Assembly: GCF_002002735.1 (NCBI RefSeq)
Contig: NZ_MUNY01000037.1
Coordinates: 1-61,545 of the forward strand
Reading direction: 5' to 3'
DNA from: Algoriphagus sp. A40
Lineage (GTDB): Bacteria; Bacteroidota; Bacteroidia; Cytophagales; Cyclobacteriaceae
Length of the DNA: 61,545 nt
The notes below the pieces were generated by a model. It saw only the letters and a program-made list of their open reading frames with translations, was not told where the DNA came from and ran no database searches. The position numbers and the translations under genes were made by a program. Shown in pieces: positions 41,836 to 49,306 of this stretch (position 1 is the stretch's first letter; each line of letters starts with the position of its first letter).

Positions 41836-42657
41836 ATGAGCACATCTACCCTTTTTTCCCTGGAAGGAAAGAAAATTGCCTTCTCAGGTGCCACTGGTGT
41901 CTTGGGAAAAACCATGGCGCTTCATTTGGCCGCGGAAGGTGCAGAACTGCTGATACTTGGCCGCACACCTGAGAAAGTCAATGAACTGGTAGCTGAAGTC
42001 AATGCTTCCAGTGGCAAAGCCTGGGGATATTTTGCAGATGTGACGGATGAGGAATCTCTGGAAAAAGTCGCCAAAGTCATCGAATCTCAACATGGTCATA
42101 TCGATGTTCTGATCAATTCCGCTGGAGGAAATATGCCCGGAGCTGTGATACGACCGGATCAGAATTTTCTGGATCTGGATTCCCAAGCTTTGCGAAAAGT
42201 CATGGATCTAAACTATCTAGGGACAGTTCTTCCCATCAAAGCATTGCTTCCTTTGATGCTTAAAGTAGGGAAAGGAAACATCCTCAATATCAGCTCAATG
42301 GCAGCATCCAGACCCATGACTCGAGTGATGGGATATGCCTCTGCAAAAGCTGCAATCGACAACCTAACTAAATGGCTCTCGGTCGAATTGGCCCATAAGC
42401 ATGGACCTGAGTTTAGGGTAAATGCGATTGCTCCAGGATTTTTTCTCACAGAACAAAACCGGACTTTACTGACCGAACCAGATGGCAGCCTAACCCAACG
42501 CGGAAATCAAATCAAGACCCACACCCCAATGAACCGATTTGGGAAACCAGAGGATTTGTTGGGTGCCTTGCAGTGGCTTTGCAGCGATGCTTCGGCATTT
42601 GTAACAGGAACGATTATACCTGTTGACGGCGGATTCAGCGCCTATTCCGGAGTGTAA
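41836..42657 (+). CDS. SDR-family oxidoreductase, probable D-mannonate oxidoreductase (fructuronate reductase)
   Basis: A 273-residue classical SDR: NAD(P)-binding SGATGVLGKT (17-26), the NSAGG motif (~93), catalytic Ser in NISSM (~153) and YASAKAA with Tyr166/Lys170. Between uxaC and uxuA the missing step is reduction of D-fructuronate to D-mannonate. In Bacillus subtilis that step is done by an SDR protein (UxuB/YjmF) rather than the long-chain enzyme of E. coli, so this protein very likely takes that role. There is no spacer between it and uxaC. The spacer after it contains a heptad repeat element. Confidence 0.9.
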   Translation: MSTSTLFSLEGKKIAFSGATGVLGKTMALHLAAEGAELLILGRTPEKVNELVAEVNASSGKAWGYFADVTDEESLEKVAKVIESQHGHIDVLINSAGGNMPGAVIRPDQNFLDLDSQALRKVMDLNYLGTVLPIKALLPLMLKVGKGNILNISSMAASRPMTRVMGYASAKAAIDNLTKWLSVELAHKHGPEFRVNAIAPGFFLTEQNRTLLTEPDGSLTQRGNQIKTHTPMNRFGKPEDLLGALQWLCSDASAFVTGTIIPVDGGFSAYSGV

Positions 42658-42661
42658 AATG

Positions 42662-42734
42662 GTTAAGAGTTAATGGTTAAAAGTTAATCGTTGATCGAAT
42701 TAACCCTTAACTTTTAACACTTAACCTTTAACTT
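42662..42734. repeat. Heptad inverted-repeat element: 5x GTTAAnn facing 5x nnTTAAC
   Basis: GTTAA (once GTTGA) starts at 42662, 42669, 42676, 42683 and 42690, exactly 7 bp apart. After a 3-bp spacer, TTAAC starts at 42700, 42707, 42714, 42721 and 42728, again 7 bp apart. The two arms are reverse complements in the five conserved bases, while the two linking bases vary. It starts 5 bp after the SDR stop codon and ends about 45 bp before the uxuA ATG. Confidence 0.85.
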
Positions 42735-42778
42735 GAAAGAGCAATAACAACTAACCAATAACCAAACACCTTTTTTCC

Positions 42779-43954
42779 ATGAGCTACAAAATGGAACAAA
42801 CCATGCGCTGGTATGGTCCCAAAGATCCCGTTAGTCTTAGAGATATTCTCCAATCCGGTGCCACCGGTATCGTCACTGCCCTGCACCATATTCCAAACGG
42901 GGAAGTTTGGAGCCGGGAAGAGATTCAGGCCCGAAAAAACATGATCGAAGAAGCCGGACTTACCTGGTCTGTCGTGGAATCGGTGCCTGTCCATGAAGTG
43001 ATCAAAACCCGCACCGGGGATTATCTTCAAATTATCGAAAACTACAAGCAAACTCTTCGAAATCTGGCTGCTGAGGGTGTTTTCATAGTTTGCTACAATT
43101 TTATGCCAATTCTGGACTGGACCCGCACCAACCTGGAATACGAGCTTCCGAATGGAGCAAAAGCTTTGCTTTATGAGAAAAAAGCAGTCCAGGCTTTTGA
43201 CCTTTTCATTCTTCAAAGACCTGAGGCATTTTCAGAATATTCTGAAGACGAAATCGCCGCAGTCAAAGCCTATTACGAGGGGCTTTCTCCCGATGCCAAG
43301 CAACTGATTATTGACAATATCCTGAAAGGACTACCGGGTTCGGAAATTGGCTACACCATGGACGAGTTCAAGGCCATGCTGAAAACCTATGAAGGAATCG
43401 ATGCCAAAAAACTTGCCGAGCATTTGCGCCTTTTCCTGGATGCCATCTCTCCAGTGGCTGAGGAAGTTGGCGTTTATCTCTGTATTCATCCTGATGATCC
43501 TCCATATTCACTTTACGGACTTCCAAGAGTAGTCAGCACTGCTTCAGATGCCAGAAGGATTCTTTCCGAAACCCCAAGCAAACACAACGGATTGACCTTT
43601 TGTACGGGTTCGTATGGAGTGAGAGCAGACAATGACCTTCCTGCAATGGTAAAGGAGTTTGGAGAACGAATCCATTTTATCCATTTGCGCAGCACCAAAA
43701 GAGACGCAGAAGGTAACTTCTTCGAGGACAACCACCTGGAAGGAAATGTGCCTATGGTCGCTGTGATCAATGAAATTTTGAATGCCCAGGAAAAATATGG
43801 GAAAAGCATTCCGATGCGCCCCGATCACGGCCATCAAATGCTGGACGATCTTCACAAAAAAACCAACCCGGGCTATTCTGCCATTGGTCGCTTGAAAGGC
43901 CTGGCTGAAATCAGAGGGGTCGAGGAAGCCTTGCTTTGGGCGAAAAAGCAGTAG
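42779..43954 (+). CDS. uxuA: Mannonate dehydratase UxuA
   Basis: Dehydrates D-mannonate to 2-keto-3-deoxy-D-gluconate. The 391-residue protein shows the family pattern: [32 protein letters not shown] (~8-40), [27 protein letters not shown] (~102), [18 protein letters not shown] (~237, metal-binding His), THE-like [11 protein letters not shown] (~301) and [11 protein letters not shown] (~345) with further metal ligands. Length is normal. It completes the glucuronate-to-KDG route with uxaC and the SDR gene; no KDG kinase or aldolase is encoded in the window. Confidence 0.96.
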   Translation: MSYKMEQTMRWYGPKDPVSLRDILQSGATGIVTALHHIPNGEVWSREEIQARKNMIEEAGLTWSVVESVPVHEVIKTRTGDYLQIIENYKQTLRNLAAEGVFIVCYNFMPILDWTRTNLEYELPNGAKALLYEKKAVQAFDLFILQRPEAFSEYSEDEIAAVKAYYEGLSPDAKQLIIDNILKGLPGSEIGYTMDEFKAMLKTYEGIDAKKLAEHLRLFLDAISPVAEEVGVYLCIHPDDPPYSLYGLPRVVSTASDARRILSETPSKHNGLTFCTGSYGVRADNDLPAMVKEFGERIHFIHLRSTKRDAEGNFFEDNHLEGNVPMVAVINEILNAQEKYGKSIPMRPDHGHQMLDDLHKKTNPGYSAIGRLKGLAEIRGVEEALLWAKKQ

Positions 43955-43982
43955 GCCTGGAAGCTTGGAGTAAGAGAGAGAA

Positions 43983-44049
43983 GTGAGTAGTGAGTAGTAA
44001 ATAGTGAACGATTCGAAAGCTCGTAAATCGTAAATCAAAAATCGTAAAT
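43983..44049. repeat. Two blocks of four tandem heptads (GTGAGTA / CGTAAAT)
   Basis: 43983-44010 reads GTGAGTA, GTGAGTA, GTAAATA, GTGAACG; 44022-44049 reads CGTAAAT, CGTAAAT, CAAAAAT, CGTAAAT. The period is exactly 7 bp in each block and both fit a GTRAATN-like unit in the same direction. It ends 4 bp before the ATG at 44054. Confidence 0.8.
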
Positions 44050-44053
44050 CCCC

Positions 44054-44632
44054 ATGATCGAGGACTTTTCTCCCATCCCCAAATCCTATTCAGAAATTCA
44101 AAAAGCCACTGTCGAAAGTGGCTTTACTATGGCTTCTGACTTGGCCATAGGTTCTTTGCTCAGAACTTTGGCTGTCAGCAAACCAGGCGGAAGATTTTTG
44201 GAACTTGGAACCGGAACTGGACTTTCTACTTCCTGGATTTTGGAAGGAATGGATCACAACTCACGACTGACAACCATCGACAATGATGTGGCCTGCCTGA
44301 GCATAGCGCAAAAGTATTTGGGCAATGATCCCCGGCTTAATCTTCAATGTATCGATGGAGAGGATTGGATAAATGCCAACCTGGCCAAGCGATTTGACCT
44401 CATCTTTGCGGACACCTGGCATGGAAAATACCTGATGCTGGATCATATTTTGGAAATGCTGAAACCCTCAGGTTTTTACATCGTCGACGACATGAATCCT
44501 CAGCCCAATTGGCCGGAAGGTCATGCGGAAAAGGCAGAAAAATTTATAGAAAAGCTCGATTCCTCCAGATTTTTGACGCTCACTAAAATGAACTGGTCTA
44601 CCGGGATCATCGTGGCTACAAGAAAATACTAA
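44054..44632 (+). CDS. Class I SAM-dependent methyltransferase (O-methyltransferase-like)
   Basis: A 192-residue cytoplasmic protein with the SAM motif I FLELGTGTGLST (~54-65), acidic motif II LTTIDND (~76-82), motif around CIDGEDW and the metal-dependent O-methyltransferase-like IFADTWHGKY (~117) and YIVDDMNPQ (~142). The two Asp-rich stretches resemble the catechol O-methyltransferase group. The substrate is unknown. It trails the uronate operon by about 100 bp, filled by heptad repeats, so cotranscription is uncertain. Confidence 0.85.
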   Translation: MIEDFSPIPKSYSEIQKATVESGFTMASDLAIGSLLRTLAVSKPGGRFLELGTGTGLSTSWILEGMDHNSRLTTIDNDVACLSIAQKYLGNDPRLNLQCIDGEDWINANLAKRFDLIFADTWHGKYLMLDHILEMLKPSGFYIVDDMNPQPNWPEGHAEKAEKFIEKLDSSRFLTLTKMNWSTGIIVATRKY

Positions 44633-44823
44633 GTCTATTTCTTAACACTTAAAAAAGTTCTGCCAGGAAATAGATTTGACCAAAAAGATACTTCCCTCAT
44701 TTTCAACCATCCGTCATCTTTTGGAATAAATGTTGTGAATAAGTTGAATGCAACGCGATATCTTGCACTAAACCTGTCAAATTGGAACCTGCTTAAGTGC
44801 TTAAAAAAGCGCTTCATTACTTC

Positions 44824-45546
44824 ATGAAGAAAACCTCCCTCCTTTTTATTTTCTCCTTTATTACCCTTTTTTCCATTGGAACACTGGCAATGGTCACCTA
44901 CCAGCCAGAACTCAAAAAGAAACTTAAGGAAACCTATTCGACCCTTCTCGAAAATAATACGAACCAAGATTCAATCGAATTAGTTGAGCCGATTCCTGAA
45001 GAAATCCACGCTCCCATCGAGTTGCCAGATTTTAAGGGCAGGCTGAAAAAAGACACCTATGAAGACCACCTCATCGCTGCTGAAGGCTCTGGGATCGGAT
45101 TGATTCAGAATGAAAACCAACTCAATCAACTTTTGGCTAATGGAGTTTTGGTGGAAGCAAGTGCAGGAGCAGGTTACAAAGTTGACTCCCTGACACATAG
45201 TGTTCCTTTTGTTACCCAAAATTCAAAAAAAGTCCTGGAAGAGCTGGGTAGAACCTACGAAGCGTTGGCAGGTGAAGGAAACTATTTCACTGTTTCCTCG
45301 GCCACTCGCACGATAGATCAACAAAAGAATCTAAAAAAGAGAAATCGAAACGCAACCGCCGGTCCCAGTTCCCATTCCTATGGAGTCTCATTTGATATCT
45401 CCTTTATCCGATTCAACGGAATAAGAAACTACGACCAAAAGGCACAAAAAAACCTGGAAGCAGTACTCAAACATTTCCAAAAGGCAAATAAAATCTATGT
45501 TATCAAGGAGAGAAGGCAGGCCTGCTATCATATTACGGTGAGATAA
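44824..45546 (+). CDS. DUF5715-like anchored protein resembling M15 D-Ala-D-Ala peptidases
   Basis: The ATG at 44824 gives an N-terminal membrane anchor or signal (MKKTSLLFIFSFITLFSIG); 240 residues. A linker (~25-100) precedes a domain with SSATRTIDQQKNLKKRN (~155-172), SSHSYGVSFDIS (~180-191) and the terminal CYHITVR. This spacing (R, S-x-H-x(6)-D, final H) matches the zinc site of M15/LAS peptidases that cut peptidoglycan stem peptides. I recall the family as DUF5715. Periplasmic cell-wall processing is likely but not proven. It is followed by a strong terminator. Confidence 0.82.
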   Translation: MKKTSLLFIFSFITLFSIGTLAMVTYQPELKKKLKETYSTLLENNTNQDSIELVEPIPEEIHAPIELPDFKGRLKKDTYEDHLIAAEGSGIGLIQNENQLNQLLANGVLVEASAGAGYKVDSLTHSVPFVTQNSKKVLEELGRTYEALAGEGNYFTVSSATRTIDQQKNLKKRNRNATAGPSSHSYGVSFDISFIRFNGIRNYDQKAQKNLEAVLKHFQKANKIYVIKERRQACYHITVR

Positions 45547-45566
45547 TTCTCCCATTGACAGACAAC

Positions 45567-45595
45567 AAAAAAGACCGCCTCGCAGCGGTCTTTTT
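45567..45595. terminator. Terminator between DUF5715-like and arginine decarboxylase genes
   Basis: AAAAAAGACCGC (45567-45578) pairs with GCGGTCTTTTT (45585-45595). Both flanks suit the two converging genes. Confidence 0.88.
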
Positions 45596-45615
45596 GAGTT
45601 TTATACCTCCAAGCC

Positions 45616-45639
45616 TTTGTGAGTGTCTTCACTCACAAA
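45616..45639. repeat. 10-bp inverted repeat (TTTGTGAGTG / CACTCACAAA)
   Basis: Perfect arms at 45616-45625 and 45630-45639 with loop TCTT, 14 bp beyond the stop codon of the minus-strand arginine decarboxylase gene. It may be a second terminator or RNA 3' stabiliser. Confidence 0.55.
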
Positions 45640-45652
45640 TCCGAAATCTAAA

Positions 45653-47041
45653 TCAATACCCCAACACCTTCAGCATACTTTCCTCGGTCTGATCTTTGGC
45701 GAAAAGTTTGTGGGTGACATTGCCGTTTTCGTCCCGGTCGATCAGCACATGCTTGGGTGCAGGAATCAGACAATGCTGGATTCCGCCATATCCGCCGAGG
45801 GATTCCTGGTAGGCTCCTGTATGGAAAAAGCCGATGTACTGCTTTCTTCCGGGCTCGATCTTGGGCAAGTAGATATTGAATTGGTGGGCTTCAGAGTTGT
45901 AGTAGTCCATGCTGTCGCAGGTCAGACCACCCAGTGAAATCCCCTGATAGGTTTCATCCCAGTTGTTTACAGCCAGCATGATATATTTTTGGTTCAATCC
46001 CCAGCTGTCCGGCAATTGAGTGATGAAGGATCCGTCGATCATGTACCAGAGTTCCTTGTCGTTTTGGAGCTTTTCTTCCAATACCGAATACAAAACCGCT
46101 CCACTCTCTCCTACTGTGTAGCTTCCGAATTCGGTAAAGATGTTAGGCTCGGTGGTGTTGTTTTTGGCACACATCCACTTGATGTTTTTCACGATCTGAT
46201 CCGCCATATATTGGTAGTCATAATCGAAAAACACATTGGTTTTGATCGGCCAACCGCCACCTATATCCATGGTATCCAAGCTTGGAGCTATCTTTTTCAG
46301 ATCTACATATTTCTGGATAAAACGGGTCAGTTCAGACCAGTAATAAGCGGTGTCTTTGATTCCAGAATTGATGAAAAAGTGAAGCATCTTCAGGCTGACC
46401 TGAGGATTGTTTTTGATTTTTTCCTCATACAGGCTGAGGATATCATTGTATCTCACCCCAAGTCTGGACGTATAGAAACCAAACTTTGGCTCCTCATCCG
46501 CAGCGATCCGTATCCCAACCTGAAAGGGAACTTTCACATGCTCCAGGTAATAATCGATCTCGCCAAGGTTGTCCAGGATTGGGATACAGTTTACAAAACC
46601 GTCATTCAGCAATTCGCTGATGTATTTTTTGTACAACTCACGTTTGAAGCCGTTGCAGACGATATAGGTATCCTTGGTAATCTTTCCCTTAGCATATAAA
46701 CTTCTCACCAAAGGAATATCAAACGTGGACGAAGTCTCAATATGAATGTCATTTTTCAGGGCCTCGTCCAGAACAAAGCTGAAATGAGAGGACTTGGTGC
46801 AATAGCAGTAGGTGTATTTCCCGTGGTAATCGTGCGTTTGGATCGCGTTGTTGAAGTAGGACTTCGCATTCTGAATGCTTTCCGAAATTTTGGGCAAATA
46901 GGTCAATTTGAGCGGTGTGCCGTAGGTTTCGATTATCTCCATCAGATTGACACCATTAAAAAAAAGCTCATTGTTCTCCACATGAAACTCTTTGGTTGGA
47001 AAATCAAAGGTCTGCTGGATCAGGTCAATGTATCTGTTCAT
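45653..47041 (-). CDS. PLP-dependent arginine decarboxylase (short Cytophagia/Flavobacteriia type)
   Basis: A 462-residue fold-III PLP enzyme. The PLP-binding Lys is in CYCTKSSHF (Lys83), followed by HIETSSTFDIPLVRSL, KMLHFFINSGIKD (~222), the glycine loop DIGGGWPIK (~258), EFGSYTVGESG (~300) and the catalytic Cys in GGLTCDSMDYY (~375), and HTGAYQESLGGYGGIQHCLIP near the end. It matches what I recall of the short proteins annotated as arginine decarboxylase in this phylum, which makes agmatine for polyamine synthesis; it lacks the extra domains of ~630-residue SpeA. An arginase gene lies nearby in opposite orientation. Substrate assignment is from the family. Confidence 0.87.
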   Translation of the reverse strand: MNRYIDLIQQTFDFPTKEFHVENNELFFNGVNLMEIIETYGTPLKLTYLPKISESIQNAKSYFNNAIQTHDYHGKYTYCYCTKSSHFSFVLDEALKNDIHIETSSTFDIPLVRSLYAKGKITKDTYIVCNGFKRELYKKYISELLNDGFVNCIPILDNLGEIDYYLEHVKVPFQVGIRIAADEEPKFGFYTSRLGVRYNDILSLYEEKIKNNPQVSLKMLHFFINSGIKDTAYYWSELTRFIQKYVDLKKIAPSLDTMDIGGGWPIKTNVFFDYDYQYMADQIVKNIKWMCAKNNTTEPNIFTEFGSYTVGESGAVLYSVLEEKLQNDKELWYMIDGSFITQLPDSWGLNQKYIMLAVNNWDETYQGISLGGLTCDSMDYYNSEAHQFNIYLPKIEPGRKQYIGFFHTGAYQESLGGYGGIQHCLIPAPKHVLIDRDENGNVTHKLFAKDQTEESMLKVLGY

Positions 47042-47110
47042 TTACCGGGGGTTTAGAATACATGAAATAAGGCTGCAAAAATTGCCCTTTTATTGGCGGA
47101 TTTCAAGCGA

Positions 47111-47140
47111 AAAAAGGACAAATCCTATTCGAATTTGTCC
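47111..47140 (-). terminator. Terminator of the 147-residue hypothetical gene
   Basis: Read on the minus strand, GGACAAAT (from 47140) pairs with ATTTGTCC (to 47116) and is followed by a run of T. It lies 26 bp beyond the stop codon at 47166. Confidence 0.75.
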
Positions 47141-47165
47141 CTTATAGTTGAAAGTTAATATTTGC

Positions 47166-47609
47166 TTAATCCCAAGCCGCACCATGAAGTGCTGAATTCA
47201 ACAAAGCTTGCTCTGCCCGAAAGCGCTTATTGTTCTCAATTACTTTACCCAGTATCTCTTTAAACTTCACTTCCTTTTTCAGGAGTTCGATGATTTGGTT
47301 AAAAAACCGGACCACTTCTTTTTTCTCATTTTGGGAAAATGTGAAGAAAGCCTGGGTTCTGTCGAAGTCATAAATGAAACTCAATGATTTCGGCTTTCCC
47401 AACAAAACCAAGCCTCTAAACAGCGGAAGAAGTTGCTCAAAACCTTTCTCGAAACGGCACATTCCCTGCATTTGATTGGCAACCGGCTGCGAAAAAATTT
47501 TCAGGATTTCCTGTTTACCCACTTTGAAATGAGCCAATTCAGGTTTCGTAGTAACAGTCCAGGTATTTGATTTCAAATCGGAACTGATGAATTGTGCTAC
47601 AGCGCTCAT
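47166..47609 (-). CDS. Hypothetical cytoplasmic protein
   Basis: A 147-residue protein with no signal peptide or membrane segment and no family I recognise. It is mixed alpha/beta (SLSFIYDFDRTQAFFTF) with a helical, Lys-rich C-terminal part (EKKEVVRFFNQIIELLKKE) and the tail LNSALHGAAWD. It has its own terminator and is divergent from the arginase gene with a 205-bp shared upstream region. Codon use looks like its neighbours, so it appears to be a genuine gene. Confidence 0.65.
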   Translation of the reverse strand: MSAVAQFISSDLKSNTWTVTTKPELAHFKVGKQEILKIFSQPVANQMQGMCRFEKGFEQLLPLFRGLVLLGKPKSLSFIYDFDRTQAFFTFSQNEKKEVVRFFNQIIELLKKEVKFKEILGKVIENNKRFRAEQALLNSALHGAAWD

Positions 47610-47814
47610 GATGATAGATATTGAATTAGATTACAAGCCAAAAGTAAAGCGTGATTTTCTATTTTCCTACATTCCCTATAATTTTTATAGACTAATGATA
47701 AGGAAAAATTTTGCCTTTCCTGTAAAAAGGGCCAAAATTGAAATCTGAGGCCTTTTATGTAGTTTTACTTCAAGAAAAATAACCCTGTTTAAAAGCCCAA
47801 ATACCAACTCAGAG

Positions 47815-48765
47815 ATGAGAAAAATCAAACTCGTAGAAGTACGATCCGAAATTGCTGCGGGTACACGCGGAGCCAGCATGGGGATCGATGCTTTGAAAAT
47901 TGCCAGCCTAGACAAGAAGTCAGGCTTTTTCACCCAATTTGATCCGATTAATGTTCCCGATGCCAACAGTTTTCTCTGGAAAGGAAACAAGCATCCAAAT
48001 GCCAAATACATCGATGGAGTTTATCAGGTTTTGAAGAACGTGTATTCTACCATCGAATCTCTCCGGCTGGAAAAGAAATTTCCGATTGTCCTTGCCGGCG
48101 ATCACAGCACGGCAGCCGGTACGATCATGGGTATTAAAGCCGCAAATCCAGAAAAGCAACTGGGTGTGATTTGGATTGACGCCCATGCAGATCTTCATAC
48201 GCCTTTTACAACCCCATCTGGAAATATGCACGGCATGCCTCTTGCCATGGCAACCCACTTGGACAATTTCGATTGCAAAGTCAATGAACCTGGAGCCGAG
48301 ACGGTTACTTATTGGGAAAAAATCAAAAAAATCGGTGGTGATTTTCCGAAAATTGACCCGAAGGATATTGTTTTTATTTCAGTCCGGGACACAGAAGAAC
48401 CCGAAAACCATCTGATCCGGAAATACGGAATCAAAAACTTCAGCACCCAGGAAGTACGGGAAAAAGGCATTGAAAAAGTCGCGGCTCAGGCTTTGGAAAC
48501 CTTAAAAGATTGCCAGCAAATCTACATTTCCTTTGACGTGGATAGTCTGGACAGTTCCATTTCTATGGGAACCGGTACGCCTGTTCCCAACGGACTGACC
48601 GTTGAGGAAGCCATCCAGCTCAATGCCCATTTGATCCGGGATAAGCGCGTCTGCTGCTGGGAAATCGTGGAAGTCAACCCTACCCTCGACACCGAAAACA
48701 CCATGGCCGAAGCAGCCTTCGAAGTCCTGGAAACCACCACGAAATCATTGGTAGAAAATTTTTAA
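47815..48765 (+). CDS. Arginase (ureohydrolase family)
   Basis: Hydrolyses arginine to ornithine and urea with a binuclear Mn site. The 316-residue protein has GDHST (~95-99), DAHADLHTP (~122-130) and SFDVDSLDSS (~239-248), the three metal-binding motifs. The substrate loop TPSGNMHGMPLA (~134-145) keeps the Ser and Asn that bind the amino-acid carboxylate in arginases; agmatinases have a different loop (SHGTP). I therefore prefer arginase over agmatinase or formimidoylglutamase, despite the nearby arginine decarboxylase. Length is typical. Confidence 0.88.
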   Translation: MRKIKLVEVRSEIAAGTRGASMGIDALKIASLDKKSGFFTQFDPINVPDANSFLWKGNKHPNAKYIDGVYQVLKNVYSTIESLRLEKKFPIVLAGDHSTAAGTIMGIKAANPEKQLGVIWIDAHADLHTPFTTPSGNMHGMPLAMATHLDNFDCKVNEPGAETVTYWEKIKKIGGDFPKIDPKDIVFISVRDTEEPENHLIRKYGIKNFSTQEVREKGIEKVAAQALETLKDCQQIYISFDVDSLDSSISMGTGTPVPNGLTVEEAIQLNAHLIRDKRVCCWEIVEVNPTLDTENTMAEAAFEVLETTTKSLVENF

Positions 48766-48772
48766 CTTTAAA

Positions 48773-48820
48773 CACTGAGGATTTTTTAACCACTAAGGAC
48801 GCAAAGTTGCACAAAGGAAA
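48773..48820. repeat. Left arm of imperfect inverted repeat flanking the GxxExxY pseudogene
   Basis: Begins CACTGAGGATTTTTTAACC and continues with AAGG/AAAG words (CACTAAGG, ACGCAAAG, CACAAAGG). It matches, as reverse complement, the segment 49236-49281 (CCACGGAGGATTTTAACC..., ACGCGAAGG, ACGCAAAG). It lies directly before the ATG of the broken gene. Confidence 0.7.
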
Positions 48821-49231
48821 ATGGGGGATTTTGGCCTTTATACCGAAGACGAACTTAGCAATTAAGTCATTGGAGTTGCTTTTGATGTTCATTCCCAACT
48901 AGGTCCGGGATTATTGGAAAATGTCTACAAACAAGTCTTTTATTATAAGCTGCTTAAAGAAGGGTTCAATGTTGAAATGGAAAAATCGATGCCAATTCAG
49001 GTTGACGAAATCCACCTTGACTTGGGTTATAAAATAGATCTCCTGGTAGAAAACAAACTTGTCCTTGAATTGAAATCAGTAAAGGAGATTACAAATGTCC
49101 ATGTGGCACAAGCAATAAATTATTTAAAATTGGGCAATTTTAAATTGGGGCTTATCCTCAACTTTAATGTTGCTCATTTGAAATCAGGTATCAAAAGAGT
49201 GATTTTAACTAAAGGCCCAAGACAATTCTAA
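48821..49231 (+). pseudogene. GxxExxY family protein gene interrupted by an in-frame TAA at codon 15
   Basis: Reading from the ATG at 48821 gives MGDFGLYTEDELSN, then TAA (48863-48865), then, in the same frame, VIGVAFDVHSQLGPGLLENVYKQ and onward to the stop at 49231. Restoring that codon yields a complete 136-residue GxxExxY protein, with the naming motif GLLENVY intact. A PD-(D/E)xK-like core, YKIDLLVENKLVLELKS, suggests a nuclease fold. A restart at TTG 48914 would leave 105 residues and begin inside the GxxExxY motif, so it is unlikely to be functional. The gene sits between imperfect inverted repeats of the kind often seen around this family. Confidence 0.8.
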
Positions 49232-49235
49232 AAGC

Positions 49236-49281
49236 ATTCTTTGCGTACCTTCGCGTTCTTTGCGGTTAAAATCCTCCGTGG
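49236..49281. repeat. Right arm of imperfect inverted repeat flanking the GxxExxY pseudogene
   Basis: The reverse complement reads CCACGGAGGATTTTAACCG, then CAAAGAACGCGAAGG, then TACGCAAAGAA, matching the left arm at 48773-48820. It ends about 25 bp before the argS ATG. Confidence 0.7.
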
Positions 49282-49306
49282 TAAAAAGCGGTTTGAAAAT
49301 TAGAAA

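Noticed and set aside
43983..44049. Tandem repeats considered as a CRISPR array
   Set aside because: Units are 7 bp without spacers, and no cas genes are present.
45989..46699. 236-codon plus-strand open frame inside the arginine decarboxylase gene
   Set aside because: It is antisense to a complete, motif-bearing PLP enzyme and shows no recognisable features of its own.
47815..48765. Agmatinase call for the ureohydrolase
   Set aside because: The SGNMHG substrate loop matches arginases; agmatinases carry an SHGTP-type loop.
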